The notes: generated by a model from the letters alone, not told the origin. 33,055 nt of DNA from Nocardioides sp. R-C-SC26 (GCF_021246465.1 NZ_JAHRHK010000008.1:77582-110636); one strand, 5' to 3'; counted from the stretch's first letter, positions 16,054 through 24,115 are shown. Translations and numbers: made by a program.

Positions 16054-16539
16054 TCAGGAGGCGAGCACCTCGTCGAGGATGGCCTCGGCCTTGTCCTCGT
16101 TGGTCTGCTCGGCGAGCGCGAGTTCGGAGACGAGGATCTGGCGGGCCTTGGCCAGCATGCGCTTCTCACCGGCCGACAGGCCGCGGTCACGCTCGCGCCG
16201 CCAGAGGTCGCGCACGACCTCGGAGACCTTCATGACGTCGCCGCTGTGCAGCTTCTCCAGGTTCGCCTTGTAGCGGCGCGACCAGTTGGTCGGCTCCTCG
16301 ACGTGCTCGGCGCGGAGGATGCCGAAGACTCGGTCCAGGCCCTCCTTGTCGACGACGTCACGGACACCGACCAGGTCCAGGTTGCACGCCGGAACCCGGA
16401 CCACCAGGTCCTGCTGGGCGACGATCCTCAGAACGAGGTACTGCCGGTCCTCTCCCTTGATCTGCCGCATCTCGATGTCCTCGATGACCGCGGCCCCGTG
16501 ATTGGGATAAACGACCGTTTCGCCAACAGTGAAAGTCAT
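16054..16539 (-). CDS. carD: CarD-family RNA polymerase-binding transcription regulator
   Basis: 161-aa global regulator that binds the RNA polymerase beta subunit and upstream promoter DNA, stabilising open complexes at rRNA and other promoters. The N-terminal Tudor-like RNAP-interaction domain begins [22 protein letters not shown]; the C-terminal helical DNA-binding part contains [13 protein letters not shown] and [19 protein letters not shown]. Length matches mycobacterial CarD. The ATG at 16539 has AGGAAGGGG upstream with a 9-nt spacer. The conserved neighbourhood carD-ispD-ispF is partly kept here, but with true ispD on the opposite strand. Confidence 0.95.
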   Translation of the reverse strand: MTFTVGETVVYPNHGAAVIEDIEMRQIKGEDRQYLVLRIVAQQDLVVRVPACNLDLVGVRDVVDKEGLDRVFGILRAEHVEEPTNWSRRYKANLEKLHSGDVMKVSEVVRDLWRRERDRGLSAGEKRMLAKARQILVSELALAEQTNEDKAEAILDEVLAS

Positions 16540-16564
16540 AGATTGTGACCCCTTCCTAGGCCCC

Positions 16565-16575
16565 CATCGTATCAC
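16565..16575 (-). promoter_or_regulatory. Probable carD -10 region
   Basis: Minus-strand GTGATACGATG contains TACGAT about 30 bases upstream of the carD ATG, allowing a short leader that carries the AGGAAGGGG site. The best -35 candidate (TTCTGT, 17-nt spacer) is weak. Confidence 0.4.
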
Positions 16576-16727
16576 GACTTTCTACGTCACAGAAGACGTT
16601 TCCGCAGGTCAGAGGCACAGTGGGCGGCATCCGAGGGGTTGACAGGATGCCCGAGCCGTGCTGCGAGCCACCCCCACCTGGTGCCCGTCGGGGGCGGTGG
16701 AGTGCTCGGATCGACGACCGGGTTGGC

Positions 16728-16733
16728 GATACT
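16728..16733 (+). promoter_or_regulatory. -10 element for leaderless UbiA-family transcript
   Basis: GATACT is followed by GCAGAC and then the ATG at 16740, so transcription should begin at the start codon. The -35 region is not recognisable. Confidence 0.45.
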
Positions 16734-16739
16734 GCAGAC

Positions 16740-17579
16740 ATGCCCGCCGAACCGACGTCTCACACCCCGGCCGGGTCCGACGTCGTCGCGCGCGGTCTCG
16801 ACGACGCGGCCGACCAGGCACCAGCCCCGGCCGCCGAACACCCGTCCGGCGGCTCGCCCGTGCAGCGCCGACGTCGGTGGCACACACCCGTCGCCCTCCT
16901 CTGGGCCTCCCACCCGCGCCAGGCAGGCGTCATGGCGGCGGCCCTCGCCGTCGCAGCCCTCCTTGCGGGGCGCGGGCTGCGCGAGATCGGGGTCGTGGCC
17001 GCCACGGCGCTGGTCGGCCAGGTGCTTCTCGGCTGGCACAACGACGTCGTCGACCGCGAGCGCGACCGCCGACACGGCGTGCCGCGCAAGCCCGCCGCGA
17101 CCGGCGACGTCGACGCCGAGACGCTGTGGTTCGCGATCATCCTCGGCGCACTGCTGCTCGTGCCGCTCGCGTTCACCACCGGATTCGAGGCCGGCGCCTA
17201 CTACCTCGGCTATGTGCTCCTCGGCGGCCTGAGCAACCTCGCACTGCGCGAGGGTCGCTTCTCCTGGCTGCTGTGGGCCGCCTCGTTCGCGCTCCTGCCG
17301 AGCTACCTGACCTGGGGCGGCTGGGGTGGGGGCGCCGTCGGCGACGCGCCACACGTCGCCATCACCGTGCTCGCCGGGCTGCTCGGTATCGGCGTGCACA
17401 TCGGTCGCTCGGTGTGGGGTCTGGCCGAGGACGACGAGGAGGACTGGTCGACGTATCCGCTGCGGATCGGACGGCGTCACGGGGCGAACCGCGTGCTCGG
17501 CCTGGCGGCCGGATGGATCGGGCTCAGCACCACCGCGATCGCCGTCGTCGCCGGCACCGTGGGCCTACGCGCGGGCTGA
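16740..17579 (+). CDS. UbiA-family prenyltransferase
   Basis: 279-aa integral membrane enzyme of the UbiA superfamily, which joins prenyl diphosphates to aromatic or other acceptors. After a ~45-residue hydrophilic N-terminus come multiple hydrophobic helices. The first Asp-rich motif, which binds the Mg-diphosphate, is NDVVDRERD (from Asn101), followed by HGVPRKPAATGDV. The second acidic region is EDDEEDWSTYPLRIGRRHG (residues ~227-245). The acceptor cannot be deduced; menaquinone, heme or other lipid pathways are possible. Start ATG 16740 agrees with a leaderless -10; upstream in-frame sequence is weak. It diverges from carD. Confidence 0.88.
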   Translation: MPAEPTSHTPAGSDVVARGLDDAADQAPAPAAEHPSGGSPVQRRRRWHTPVALLWASHPRQAGVMAAALAVAALLAGRGLREIGVVAATALVGQVLLGWHNDVVDRERDRRHGVPRKPAATGDVDAETLWFAIILGALLLVPLAFTTGFEAGAYYLGYVLLGGLSNLALREGRFSWLLWAASFALLPSYLTWGGWGGGAVGDAPHVAITVLAGLLGIGVHIGRSVWGLAEDDEEDWSTYPLRIGRRHGANRVLGLAAGWIGLSTTAIAVVAGTVGLRAG

Positions 17580-17663
17580 CCAGGCCCGCCCGCGCCCCCA
17601 CCACGCCCGCCTCGGCGTCCGAGCCGGCATGGGACCAGGTGCCGGGCAGCCGGGATCGACCAC

Positions 17664-17669
17664 TAGGCT
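17664..17669 (+). promoter_or_regulatory. Possible -10 for the LpqE-like lipoprotein gene
   Basis: TAGGCT lies 50 bases upstream of the lipoprotein ATG in the 139-bp gap after the UbiA gene. This would give a leader of about 43 nt. No convincing -35 is seen, and read-through from the prenyltransferase gene is also possible. Confidence 0.25.
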
Positions 17670-17718
17670 GAGCCCGCCCGAGACCTGCCCAGCTCTTGAT
17701 CCAGTGAGGCCTCCGACG

Positions 17719-18360
17719 ATGGTTCACCGCCCCCGCGCCCGCGCCGCTGCCACCACGGCGGCGTTGATGCTCGCTGCCGCCGCCCTCAGCTCCTGCGGCT
17801 TCGACTACGCCACCGACCGCGTGAACACCATCAGCGCCGGCGTCAACAACCGCGACGGACTCGTCGACGTGCTCGGTGCCGTGGTGATCGCCGGCGAGGA
17901 CAACCGCGGCGTCTTCGCGGCCACCCTCGTCAACCAGGTCGTGCCGGAGGTCACCGAGCCGACGCCCGCACCCCAGGTGCTCACCAACTTCGAGGGTGGC
18001 ACCAAGGGCGGCCTGACCGTCATCGCACCCGACACCCCCGTCGAGCCGATCGCGGTCGCCCCCGACAGCGCCGTCAACCTGTTCGCCACGGGCGGCATCC
18101 CGGTCGAGGGCACCTTCGCCGCGGGCGACTTCGTCGATGTCGTGCTGACGTTCTCCGACGGTCAGCGCACCGAGATGAGCGTGCAGGTCGTCACCCCGTG
18201 CCACCAGTACTCGCCGGACAAGTTGACGGCGATCACGCTGCCGGCGGACGACGTCGAGCAGGGAGAGGGCGGGATCACCCTCGAGGAGGACGCCGACGAG
18301 TCGACCGACCCGTACTCGTGCACCCCGATCCCCGGCGAGCACAACGAGGAAGAGCACTGA
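17719..18360 (+). CDS. Lipoprotein, LpqE-like
   Basis: 213 aa. An Arg-rich start, an Ala/Leu core and the lipobox ALSSC give lipidation at Cys26. The mature part has CGFDYATDRVNTISAGVNNRDG and then DVLGAVVIAGEDNRGVFAATLVN, resembling the beta-sandwich copper-chaperone-like lipoproteins found beside carD in Actinobacteria (LpqE in mycobacteria). No Met/His copper motif is evident. Two Cys near the C-terminus (TPCHQYSP, YSCTPIP) could form a disulfide, and the tail is acidic. The ATG at 17719 has GAGG about 10 nt upstream. Function is unknown; homology is judged from pattern and context. Confidence 0.72.
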   Translation: MVHRPRARAAATTAALMLAAAALSSCGFDYATDRVNTISAGVNNRDGLVDVLGAVVIAGEDNRGVFAATLVNQVVPEVTEPTPAPQVLTNFEGGTKGGLTVIAPDTPVEPIAVAPDSAVNLFATGGIPVEGTFAAGDFVDVVLTFSDGQRTEMSVQVVTPCHQYSPDKLTAITLPADDVEQGEGGITLEEDADESTDPYSCTPIPGEHNEEEH

Positions 18361-18456
18361 GCCGGCCCGTCCGGTCACCTCACTCCCCCGATCAGCGGTC
18401 GATCGCCCGCCGATCACGCCGCGTCGACAGCTCCGACTAGCAGAGGCGAAACCGCG

Positions 18457-19200
18457 ATGTCCTACACCCTGGTCCTGCTCCGCCACGGCGAGAGCGAGTG
18501 GAACGCCAAGAACCTCTTCACCGGTTGGGTCGATGTCAACCTGACCGACAAGGGCCGTGCCGAGGCCGCGAGCGGGGGGCGCCAGCTGGTCGAGGCAGGC
18601 GTGCTTCCCGACGTCGTGCACACCTCGCTGCAGCGCCGTGCGATCAACACCGCGGCGCTCGCCCTGGACGCGGCCGACCGGCACTGGATCCCGGTCCGCC
18701 GCTCCTGGCGTCTCAACGAGCGCCACTACGGCGCACTGCAGGGCAAGGACAAGAAGCAGGTCCGCGACGAGTTCGGCGAGGAGCAGTTCATGCTGTGGCG
18801 CCGCTCCTTCGACGTCCCGCCGCCGCCGCTCTCCGACGACGACCCCTACTCCCAGGCCGGGCTCCCGCAGTACGACGGCCTCGGCGACGACCTGCCGCGC
18901 ACCGAGTGCCTCAAGGACGTCATCGCACGCCTGCTGCCCTACTGGGAGAGCGCGATCATCCCGGACCTCCAGGCCGGCAACACGGTGCTCGTCGCAGCCC
19001 ACGGCAACAGCCTGCGCGGGATCGTCAAGCACCTCGACGGCATCAGCGACGAGGACATCGCCGGGCTCAACATCCCCACCGGGATGCCGCTGGTCTACGA
19101 GCTCGACGACGGCTTTGCACCGGTGACGCCGGGCGGTCGCTATCTCGACCCGGAGGCCGCCGCGGCCGCTGCCGCCGCCGTCGCGTCGCAGGGCCACTGA
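18457..19200 (+). CDS. gpmA: 2,3-bisphosphoglycerate-dependent phosphoglycerate mutase
   Basis: 247-aa cytosolic glycolytic enzyme interconverting 3- and 2-phosphoglycerate. The phospho-acceptor His10 is in [10 protein letters not shown], the acid/base Glu88 in [15 protein letters not shown], and His182 in [17 protein letters not shown]. Length and the [10 protein letters not shown] block are typical of the dependent type. The ATG at 18457 has AGAGGCG upstream. The C-terminal Ala-rich tail is common in actinobacterial versions. A strong hairpin follows, and the gene converges with phoU; in Streptomyces and mycobacteria this enzyme is also encoded close to the phosphate two-component genes. 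Confidence 0.96.
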   Translation: MSYTLVLLRHGESEWNAKNLFTGWVDVNLTDKGRAEAASGGRQLVEAGVLPDVVHTSLQRRAINTAALALDAADRHWIPVRRSWRLNERHYGALQGKDKKQVRDEFGEEQFMLWRRSFDVPPPPLSDDDPYSQAGLPQYDGLGDDLPRTECLKDVIARLLPYWESAIIPDLQAGNTVLVAAHGNSLRGIVKHLDGISDEDIAGLNIPTGMPLVYELDDGFAPVTPGGRYLDPEAAAAAAAAVASQGH

Positions 19201-19226
19201 GCCTCGATCCGCCTCTGCCCCGCGAC

Positions 19227-19274
19227 ACACGCAGAGAGGCCGGCCCCCGCTCGGGGGTCGGCCTCTCTGCGTGT
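19227..19274. terminator. 22-bp stem-loop between gpmA and phoU
   Basis: Left arm 19227-19248 and right arm 19253-19274 pair over 22 bp with a single G-T wobble around a GCTC loop. It is the strongest hairpin in the window. It lies 26 bases after the gpmA stop and 25 bases before the phoU stop, so it can terminate both convergent transcripts. No U-tract follows on either strand. Confidence 0.8.
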
Positions 19275-19299
19275 CGGGCGCGTGAGGCTGGAGCGCTGG

Positions 19300-19953
19300 T
19301 CAGGCGACGCTGGCGGGGTTCTCGCCCGTGACCACGAAGACCACCCGGTTCGCGACCGAGACGGCGTGGTCGGCGATGCGCTCGTAGTAACGGCCGAGCA
19401 GCGCGATGTCGACGGCCGCCTCGACGCCGTGATCCCACCCCGGAGCCAGCAGCTCGGCGAAGCTGGTGCGACGCAGCTGGTCCATCTCCTCGTCGTCGCG
19501 CCCCAGCGCGATGGCGGACTCGACGTCGCGCGAGGTGATGATCGAGGCCACGCGCTTGACCATGTCCTCGGCGACCTCCGCCATCCGCGCCATCGTCGGA
19601 CGCACCTGCTCGGGCACGGCGATCTCGGGGACGCGCAGACGGGCGATCTTGGCCACGTGCACGGAGAGGTCGCCCATCCGTTCGAGCTCGCTGACCATCC
19701 GCAGGGCGGCGACGATGGTGCGGAGATCCCCGGCCACCGGCTGCTGCAGCGACAGCAGCTCGAAGGCGGAGTCCTCGACCTGCTCGCGCTCCCGGTCGAT
19801 CTCGAGGTCGCCGCTGATCACCTGCTCGGCGAGGGCGACGTCACCGGTCATCAGGGCCTGGGAGGCGAGGCCGACGGCGACCTCGACCTTGCGGCAGATG
19901 CCGGCAAGGTCGGCGAAGACGGCATCGAGCTGCTCATGGAACTGATCGCGCAT
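19300..19953 (-). CDS. phoU: Phosphate signalling protein PhoU
   Basis: 217-aa protein of two three-helix PhoU repeats; conserved segments are DLRTIVAALRMVSELERMGDLSVHVA in the first and LLGRYYERIADHAVSVANRVVFVVTG in the second. PhoU proteins hold the SenX3/PhoR kinase off when phosphate is plentiful, by contact with kinase and transporter. The ATG at 19953 is preceded by TACGCT (19961-19966) with a 7-nt gap, so the mRNA is probably leaderless. It is divergent from senX3-regX3, and the shared upstream region carries a PHO box, indicating control by RegX3. Confidence 0.95.
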   Translation of the reverse strand: MRDQFHEQLDAVFADLAGICRKVEVAVGLASQALMTGDVALAEQVISGDLEIDREREQVEDSAFELLSLQQPVAGDLRTIVAALRMVSELERMGDLSVHVAKIARLRVPEIAVPEQVRPTMARMAEVAEDMVKRVASIITSRDVESAIALGRDDEEMDQLRRTSFAELLAPGWDHGVEAAVDIALLGRYYERIADHAVSVANRVVFVVTGENPASVA

Positions 19954-19996
19954 GTCCCCGAGCGTAGGCCGCGCCGGTGTCCAGACGGCGGCACCA

Positions 19997-20025
19997 GATG
20001 AACCTGGGATGAACAGACGATGCTC
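19997..20025 (-). promoter_or_regulatory. PHO/RegX3 box between phoU and senX3
   Basis: GATGAAC at 19997-20003 and 20008-20014, then GATGCTC at 20019-20025, repeat with an exact 11-bp period. On the minus strand they read as GTTCATC direct repeats separated by 4 bp, matching the actinobacterial PHO box (GTTCACC units, 11-bp period) and the mycobacterial RegX3 site. The box lies about 44-72 bases upstream of the predicted phoU start and 50-78 upstream of the senX3 start, so it may serve both. Confidence 0.75.
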
Positions 20026-20062
20026 ACACCCGCTGAAAGCGAAGCGGGGGCGACTCCAGCCT

Positions 20063-20068
20063 TACGAT
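20063..20068 (+). promoter_or_regulatory. -10 element for leaderless senX3 transcript
   Basis: TACGAT, then CCGGGG, then the GTG at 20075. This fixes the choice of start codon and implies transcription starts at the GTG. Confidence 0.55.
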
Positions 20069-20074
20069 CCGGGG

Positions 20075-21274
20075 GTGGATCCGACCACGCAGGCGTTCGT
20101 CGCCGCGATCATCGGCGCCGGCGTGGCCGGGGGTGCCGTGCTCGCGTGGGCACTCAGCGACCGGCAGCAGCACCACCCGCCTGCGGTGGACGAGCCGGCG
20201 GTTCCGGCACCCGTGGCGGCGGTGCTGTCGGTCCTGCGCAGCAGTGCGGTCGTCGTCGACGACTCCGATGTCGTGCTCAAAGCATCCGCGCCTGCCTACG
20301 CGATGGGGCTGGTGCGCGGCACCTCGCTGGTGTCCGACCAGCTCGCCGCTCTGGTGTCGGAGGTGCGCCGCGACGGGCAGATCCGCGAGACCGAGCTGGT
20401 GATGACGCGTCGGCTCGGTCCCTCGCGCCACGTGAGCGTGCGCGTGGCGCCGTTGGGGTCCCGGCTCGTCCTCGCCCTCGCCGAGGACCGCACCCGCGAG
20501 CGCCGTCTGGAGTCGATCCGGCGCGACTTCGTCGCCAACGTCAGCCACGAGCTGAAGACCCCGGTCGGAGCGATCCGACTGCTCGCCGACGCCGTCCACG
20601 ACGCGGCCGACGACCCCGAGGCGGTCAAGCGGTTCAGCGAGCGGATGGTCACCGAGAGCGAGCGACTCACCCGGCTGGTGCAGCAGGTCATCGAGCTCTC
20701 CCGGCTGCAGGGAGACCAGCCGCTCGACTCGCCGTTGCGGATCCAGGTCGACGATCTGGTCAAGATCGCCATCGACACCAGTGCCATCGACGCGGCCGCG
20801 AAGGGCATCTCCGTGGTCTCCGGCGGCGTCGGCAGCCTGCAGATCCTCGGCAACGAGGAACAGGTCACCACCGCCGTCGCGAACCTGGTGGCCAACGCCG
20901 TGCACTACTCCGACCCCGATTCCACCGTCCTCGTCTCCACCAAGGCCGACGACGGCGTCGTGGAGATCAGCGTCGTGGACCAGGGCATCGGCATCCCCTC
21001 CGACGAGATCGACCGGATCTTCGAGCGGTTCTACCGCGTCGACCCGGCCCGTCATCGCTCCACCGGTGGCACCGGCCTGGGCCTCTCGATCGTCAAGCAC
21101 GTCGCCGCCACCCACGGCGGTGAGGTGCGAGTCTGGTCCGTGGAGGGCCAGGGATCGACGTTCACCCTCGCGCTCCCCCAGGCCCCTGTCGGCCACGACG
21201 AGAGCGACCTCGCGGGCGCGCCCGCACCCCGTCCAGCAGTTCCCAGCCCCGCACCCCAGGAGAAGAGCTCGTGA
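20075..21274 (+). CDS. senX3: Phosphate-responsive sensor histidine kinase (SenX3/PhoR type)
   Basis: 399-aa membrane histidine kinase. One N-terminal hydrophobic helix (residues ~7-27) is followed by a PAS-like region (~45-140). The HisKA dimerisation domain has phospho-acceptor His158 in FVANVSHELKTPVGAI. The HATPase_c domain carries the N-box (AVANLVANAVHYS), DQGIGIP, and GGTGLGLSIVKHV. The short extracytoplasmic part fits SenX3, which is thought to sense phosphate through PhoU and the Pst system. GTG 20075 is chosen for the leaderless -10; 41 more in-frame codons upstream lack coding character and cross the PHO box. Its stop overlaps the regX3 GTG. Confidence 0.94.
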   Translation: MDPTTQAFVAAIIGAGVAGGAVLAWALSDRQQHHPPAVDEPAVPAPVAAVLSVLRSSAVVVDDSDVVLKASAPAYAMGLVRGTSLVSDQLAALVSEVRRDGQIRETELVMTRRLGPSRHVSVRVAPLGSRLVLALAEDRTRERRLESIRRDFVANVSHELKTPVGAIRLLADAVHDAADDPEAVKRFSERMVTESERLTRLVQQVIELSRLQGDQPLDSPLRIQVDDLVKIAIDTSAIDAAAKGISVVSGGVGSLQILGNEEQVTTAVANLVANAVHYSDPDSTVLVSTKADDGVVEISVVDQGIGIPSDEIDRIFERFYRVDPARHRSTGGTGLGLSIVKHVAATHGGEVRVWSVEGQGSTFTLALPQAPVGHDESDLAGAPAPRPAVPSPAPQEKSS

Positions 21275-21948
21275 CACGCGTACTGGTCGTCGAGGACGAA
21301 GAGAGCTATAGCGATGCGCTCGCCTACATGCTCCGCAAGGAAGGCTTCGAGGTGGCCATCGCCGCCGACGGCAACACGGCCCTGACGGAGTTCGACCGCA
21401 ACGGTGCCGACATCGTGCTGCTCGACCTGATGCTCCCCGGCGTCCCGGGCACCGAGGTCTGCCGCACCATCCGCCAGACCTCCAACGTGCCGGTGATCAT
21501 GGTGAGCGCCAAGGACGACGAGGTCGACAAGGTCGTCGGACTCGAGCTCGGCGCCGACGACTACGTCACCAAGCCGTACTCGCCGCGTGAGCTGGTCGCC
21601 CGCATCCGCGCCGTCCTGCGCCGCGGCCAGGACCCCGACCTGATGCCCGACACCCTCGAGGCCGGGCCGGTCCGCATGGACGTCGAGCGCCACGTCGTCA
21701 CCGTCGACGGCAACGAACAGCGCCTGCCGCTCAAGGAGTTCGAGCTCCTCGAGATGTTCCTGCGCAATCCGGGTCGTGTGCTGACCCGGGGCCAGCTCAT
21801 CGACCGGGTCTGGGGATCGGACTACGTCGGCGACACCAAGACGCTCGACGTGCACGTCAAGCGCCTGCGCGCCAAGCTCGAGCCGAACCCGAGCGAGCCG
21901 ACCTACCTGGTGACCGTGCGCGGGCTGGGCTACAAGCTCGACCTCTGA
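21271..21948 (+). CDS. regX3: OmpR/PhoB-type response regulator (RegX3/PhoP)
   Basis: 225 aa. The receiver domain has acidic residues VEDEE, phospho-acceptor Asp52 (VLLDLMLPG), Ser79 (MVSAKDD) and Lys101 (VTKPYSP). The C-terminal winged helix includes LPLKEFELLEMFLRNPGRVLTR and the wing VTVRGLGYKLDL. The GTG overlaps the senX3 stop (GTGA), so the two are translationally coupled. By family and context it activates phosphate-starvation genes through the 11-bp-repeat boxes seen upstream of phoU/senX3 and ppk. In Streptomyces the orthologous pair is named PhoR/PhoP. Confidence 0.96.
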   Translation: MTRVLVVEDEESYSDALAYMLRKEGFEVAIAADGNTALTEFDRNGADIVLLDLMLPGVPGTEVCRTIRQTSNVPVIMVSAKDDEVDKVVGLELGADDYVTKPYSPRELVARIRAVLRRGQDPDLMPDTLEAGPVRMDVERHVVTVDGNEQRLPLKEFELLEMFLRNPGRVLTRGQLIDRVWGSDYVGDTKTLDVHVKRLRAKLEPNPSEPTYLVTVRGLGYKLDL

Positions 21949-21985
21949 TCGCGACGATCGAGGTGCCCGAGCGCCCGCCCCACAC

Positions 21986-22034
21986 GGGTGGTTGAGGCGG
22001 CCGTTTCCCGAGGAACGAGGGACGGCGTCTCGCA
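21986..22034. repeat. Possible degenerate dispersed intergenic repeat
   Basis: GGTGGTTGAGG at the left and GACGGCGTCTCG at the right enclose a short imperfect hairpin (CGTTTCC with GGAACG). The layout resembles the GGTTGAGG...CGTCTCGA intergenic repeats that I recall from Nocardioides and relatives. A copy with similar wording begins at 28061. It lies in the 190-bp gap between convergent regX3 and ygfZ; nothing else there looks like a gene. Confidence 0.35.
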
Positions 22035-22115
22035 GCCCCCGCACGGTCGGACCACGCCGCACCACACCAGGTCTCATGACGGTCGCAGCGCGACCTCCTC
22101 GGCCAGCGACAGGGC

Positions 22116-22129
22116 GACTCCTCGGAGTC
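22116..22129. terminator. Short hairpin near the ygfZ stop
   Basis: GACTC (22116-22120) pairs with GAGTC (22125-22129) around CTCG, ten bases beyond the stop of the minus-strand ygfZ-like gene. The stem is only 5-6 bp, so termination is uncertain. Confidence 0.3.
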
Positions 22130-22138
22130 CCGCGAGTC

Positions 22139-23128
22139 CTACTTGAGGATCGGCCGCACGTGCAGGCCGACCTCGGGGTCGACGACGACCTCCTGCGCGG
22201 CGGGCATGCCGTCGATCGTCAGCGGCACCTCGACCGGGACGTTCCGCTTGATCAGGGCGAGCGCGATCGGGCCGAGCTCGTGGTGCCGGGCGGCTGAGCC
22301 GACGACCCCGACCACCTTCTCCCCCGCGCGGACCTCGGCTCCGGCAGCAGGAAGCCGGTTCTCCGAGCCGTCCAGGTGCAGCAGCGTGAGGCGGCGCGGT
22401 GGCCGGCCCAGGGTGTGCACCCGTGCCACGGTCTCCTGGCCGCGGTAGCAGCCCTTGTCCAGGTGCACCGCCGGGCCGATCAACCCCGCCTCGTTGGGGA
22501 TCGTGCGGTGATCGGTGTCGACGCCGACCCGCGCCTCACCGCGCGCGATCCGCAGCGCCTCGTAGGCCCAGAGTCCCGCGGGCGAGCCGACGGCGTCGGC
22601 GTAGGCGGTCAGCTGGTCGCGTGGCACCAGCCGGTGTCCGGTGCCAGGTCGCCAGGTCAGGGCCAGCTCGTCGCTCACGTCGGTGATCTCGACCTGCATC
22701 AGGAACCGCATCCGCTCGAGGAAGGCGATCAGATCGGTCGCCCGGCCCGGTTCGGTCCAGGCGGTGAGCGCCTCGCCGTCGTCGGTACCACGGAACTCGT
22801 GCTCGATGTGGCCCTGGGGGCTGAGGATGAGGGCCTGGGTCTCGACGCCGGGAGCGAGATCGAGCAGGTGCTGGGTGGTCAGCGAATGCAGCCAGGTCAG
22901 CCGATCCGGCCCGCTGATGCGGACGACGTCGTGGTGGGAGAGGTCGACGAAGCCCTCACCCTCGGAGAGTCGGCGCTGCTCGACGTTGAACGACCCGTAG
23001 TGCGCGGCGACCGCCGCGTCGACGCCGTCGCCGGCGACCGCGCCAGGCAGGCTGAGCAGAGGGGATCTGCGCAGCGACCCCTGCTCCGAGGTCGTGCCCG
23101 ACACGCCGGGGCTGCCGATGTCAGTCAT
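22139..23128 (-). CDS. ygfZ: YgfZ/GcvT-type folate-binding protein
   Basis: 329-aa member of the folate-binding YgfZ family, related in fold to the glycine-cleavage T protein but dedicated to making or repairing Fe-S enzymes with folate. The diagnostic motif KGCYRGQE is present, with Cys227. The N-terminal half has VDLSHHDVVRISGPDRLTWLHSLTTQ, and the C-terminal barrel RRLTLLHLDG. The ATG at 23128 has GAGGAG about 7 nt upstream and overlaps the fur-like gene by 8 nt, so it is translated from the same mRNA; ATG 23143 would lack that site. Pairing with a Fur-type regulator suggests control by metal status. Confidence 0.92.
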   Translation of the reverse strand: MTDIGSPGVSGTTSEQGSLRRSPLLSLPGAVAGDGVDAAVAAHYGSFNVEQRRLSEGEGFVDLSHHDVVRISGPDRLTWLHSLTTQHLLDLAPGVETQALILSPQGHIEHEFRGTDDGEALTAWTEPGRATDLIAFLERMRFLMQVEITDVSDELALTWRPGTGHRLVPRDQLTAYADAVGSPAGLWAYEALRIARGEARVGVDTDHRTIPNEAGLIGPAVHLDKGCYRGQETVARVHTLGRPPRRLTLLHLDGSENRLPAAGAEVRAGEKVVGVVGSAARHHELGPIALALIKRNVPVEVPLTIDGMPAAQEVVVDPEVGLHVRPILK

Positions 23129-23591
23129 GGGTGTGCTCCTCATGGTCGGACGGACAGGTGGTGCACCAGCCGAAGACGGTCAGGTGTCCGACGTCCATCT
23201 CGAAGCCTTCCTGTTCGTGGAGCGCTCGCTGCAACGGCGCGACCGTCTCCGGGGCAACGGACTGGGTGCGTCCGCAATTCCGGCAGACCAGGTGGAAGTG
23301 CGGATCGCCGGTGACGGCGTGGTAGGTCGGTGCGCGATCGGCGAGGTGGGCGTGCCGCACCAGGCCGAGGTCCTCGAGCACCTCCAGCGTGCGGTAGACC
23401 GTGGAGAGGTTGATCGCCTCCGAGGTCTCCCGCACCCGCGCGTGCACCTGGTCGGGGGTGGCGTGGCGCAGCTGCTCGACCGCACCGAGGATGAGCTCGC
23501 GTTGGGGAGTCAGGCGCAACCCCCGCGCGCGCAGCTGGGCCCGCCAGTCGTCGAGCCCGCCGTCGGCGACGTCGGTGTCCGGTGCGTTCAT
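23121..23591 (-). CDS. Fur-family metal-dependent transcription regulator
   Basis: 156 aa. The winged-helix domain has RLTPQRELILGAV, NLSTVYRTLEVLEDLGLV and the metal-site region PHFHLVCRNCG. Structural zinc Cys pairs are C103/C106 and C143/C146 (CTTC); a His-rich tail (DHEEHTHD) ends the protein. The family includes Fur (iron), Zur (zinc), Nur (nickel) and PerR (peroxide), and sequence alone does not settle which this is. The ATG at 23591 has GAGGAGG 6 nt upstream. It overlaps ygfZ downstream and begins 18 bases after the nitrobindin-like gene, so all three form an operon. Confidence 0.92.
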   Translation of the reverse strand: MNAPDTDVADGGLDDWRAQLRARGLRLTPQRELILGAVEQLRHATPDQVHARVRETSEAINLSTVYRTLEVLEDLGLVRHAHLADRAPTYHAVTGDPHFHLVCRNCGRTQSVAPETVAPLQRALHEQEGFEMDVGHLTVFGWCTTCPSDHEEHTHD

Positions 23592-23608
23592 CGCGACCTC
23601 CTCGACGC

Positions 23609-24103
23609 TCAGCTCTGGCGCTGCAGCCGTGCCCACAGGTGCGGCTGCAGCTGCTGGCCCATCGCCTCCATGTCGTAGGCGTAGAGCAGGTCGCCCTCGA
23701 CGTTTCCGTAGATCCGGTGGCCCGCCGTCACCTCCTTCGCGGTCTCGGTGAACCCGACACCTGCGGTGCGCAGCTCGACCTTGCCGTCCCCGGCGAGTCC
23801 GTACCAGATCTCGGAGAAGCCGGTGTTGTGCGCGAGCACCAGCTCGAGATTGCCGTCCTCGAGGCAGCGCAGGAATCCGGTCTCCTGGGCTGCCTGACGC
23901 ACGACCTCGCCGTCCTCGTCCAGCAGCCAGGACCGCGCGAAGTAGTGCAGGAAGGGCCGGCCGTCCTGCTGGAAGACGACCTCCTGGCCATAGGTGAACG
24001 GCTCGATCGTCGGGTAGTCGCCGCGACCTGTCCCGCCCCAGGTGCCGAGCAGCCAGGCGACGGGGCCGCAGTTCGGATGGAGGTTCTCGGGGATGTGGAA
24101 CAC
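23609..24103 (-). CDS. Nitrobindin-like heme-binding beta-barrel protein (FABP family)
   Basis: 164 aa, a ten-stranded beta-barrel of the nitrobindin/THAP4 C-terminal type. Diagnostic are the N-terminal LLGTWGGTGRGDYPTI..F.Y motif, ETGFLR, and the C-terminal PHLWARLQR, whose His is the expected heme ligand. Relatives bind ferric heme and isomerise peroxynitrite to nitrate; that activity is inferred from family. GTG 24103 follows TAGGCT (24110-24115) by 6 nt, a leaderless start. It is first of the operon with the Fur-like and YgfZ-like genes, and diverges from the dsrE-like gene. Confidence 0.9.
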   Translation of the reverse strand: MFHIPENLHPNCGPVAWLLGTWGGTGRGDYPTIEPFTYGQEVVFQQDGRPFLHYFARSWLLDEDGEVVRQAAQETGFLRCLEDGNLELVLAHNTGFSEIWYGLAGDGKVELRTAGVGFTETAKEVTAGHRIYGNVEGDLLYAYDMEAMGQQLQPHLWARLQRQS

Positions 24104-24109
24104 GCCCCG

Positions 24110-24115
24110 AGCCTA
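24110..24115 (-). promoter_or_regulatory. -10 element for the leaderless nitrobindin-fur-ygfZ operon
   Basis: Minus-strand TAGGCT, then CGGGGC, then the GTG at 24103. It fixes that start codon. The divergent dsrE-like promoter lies 70 bp away. Confidence 0.5.
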
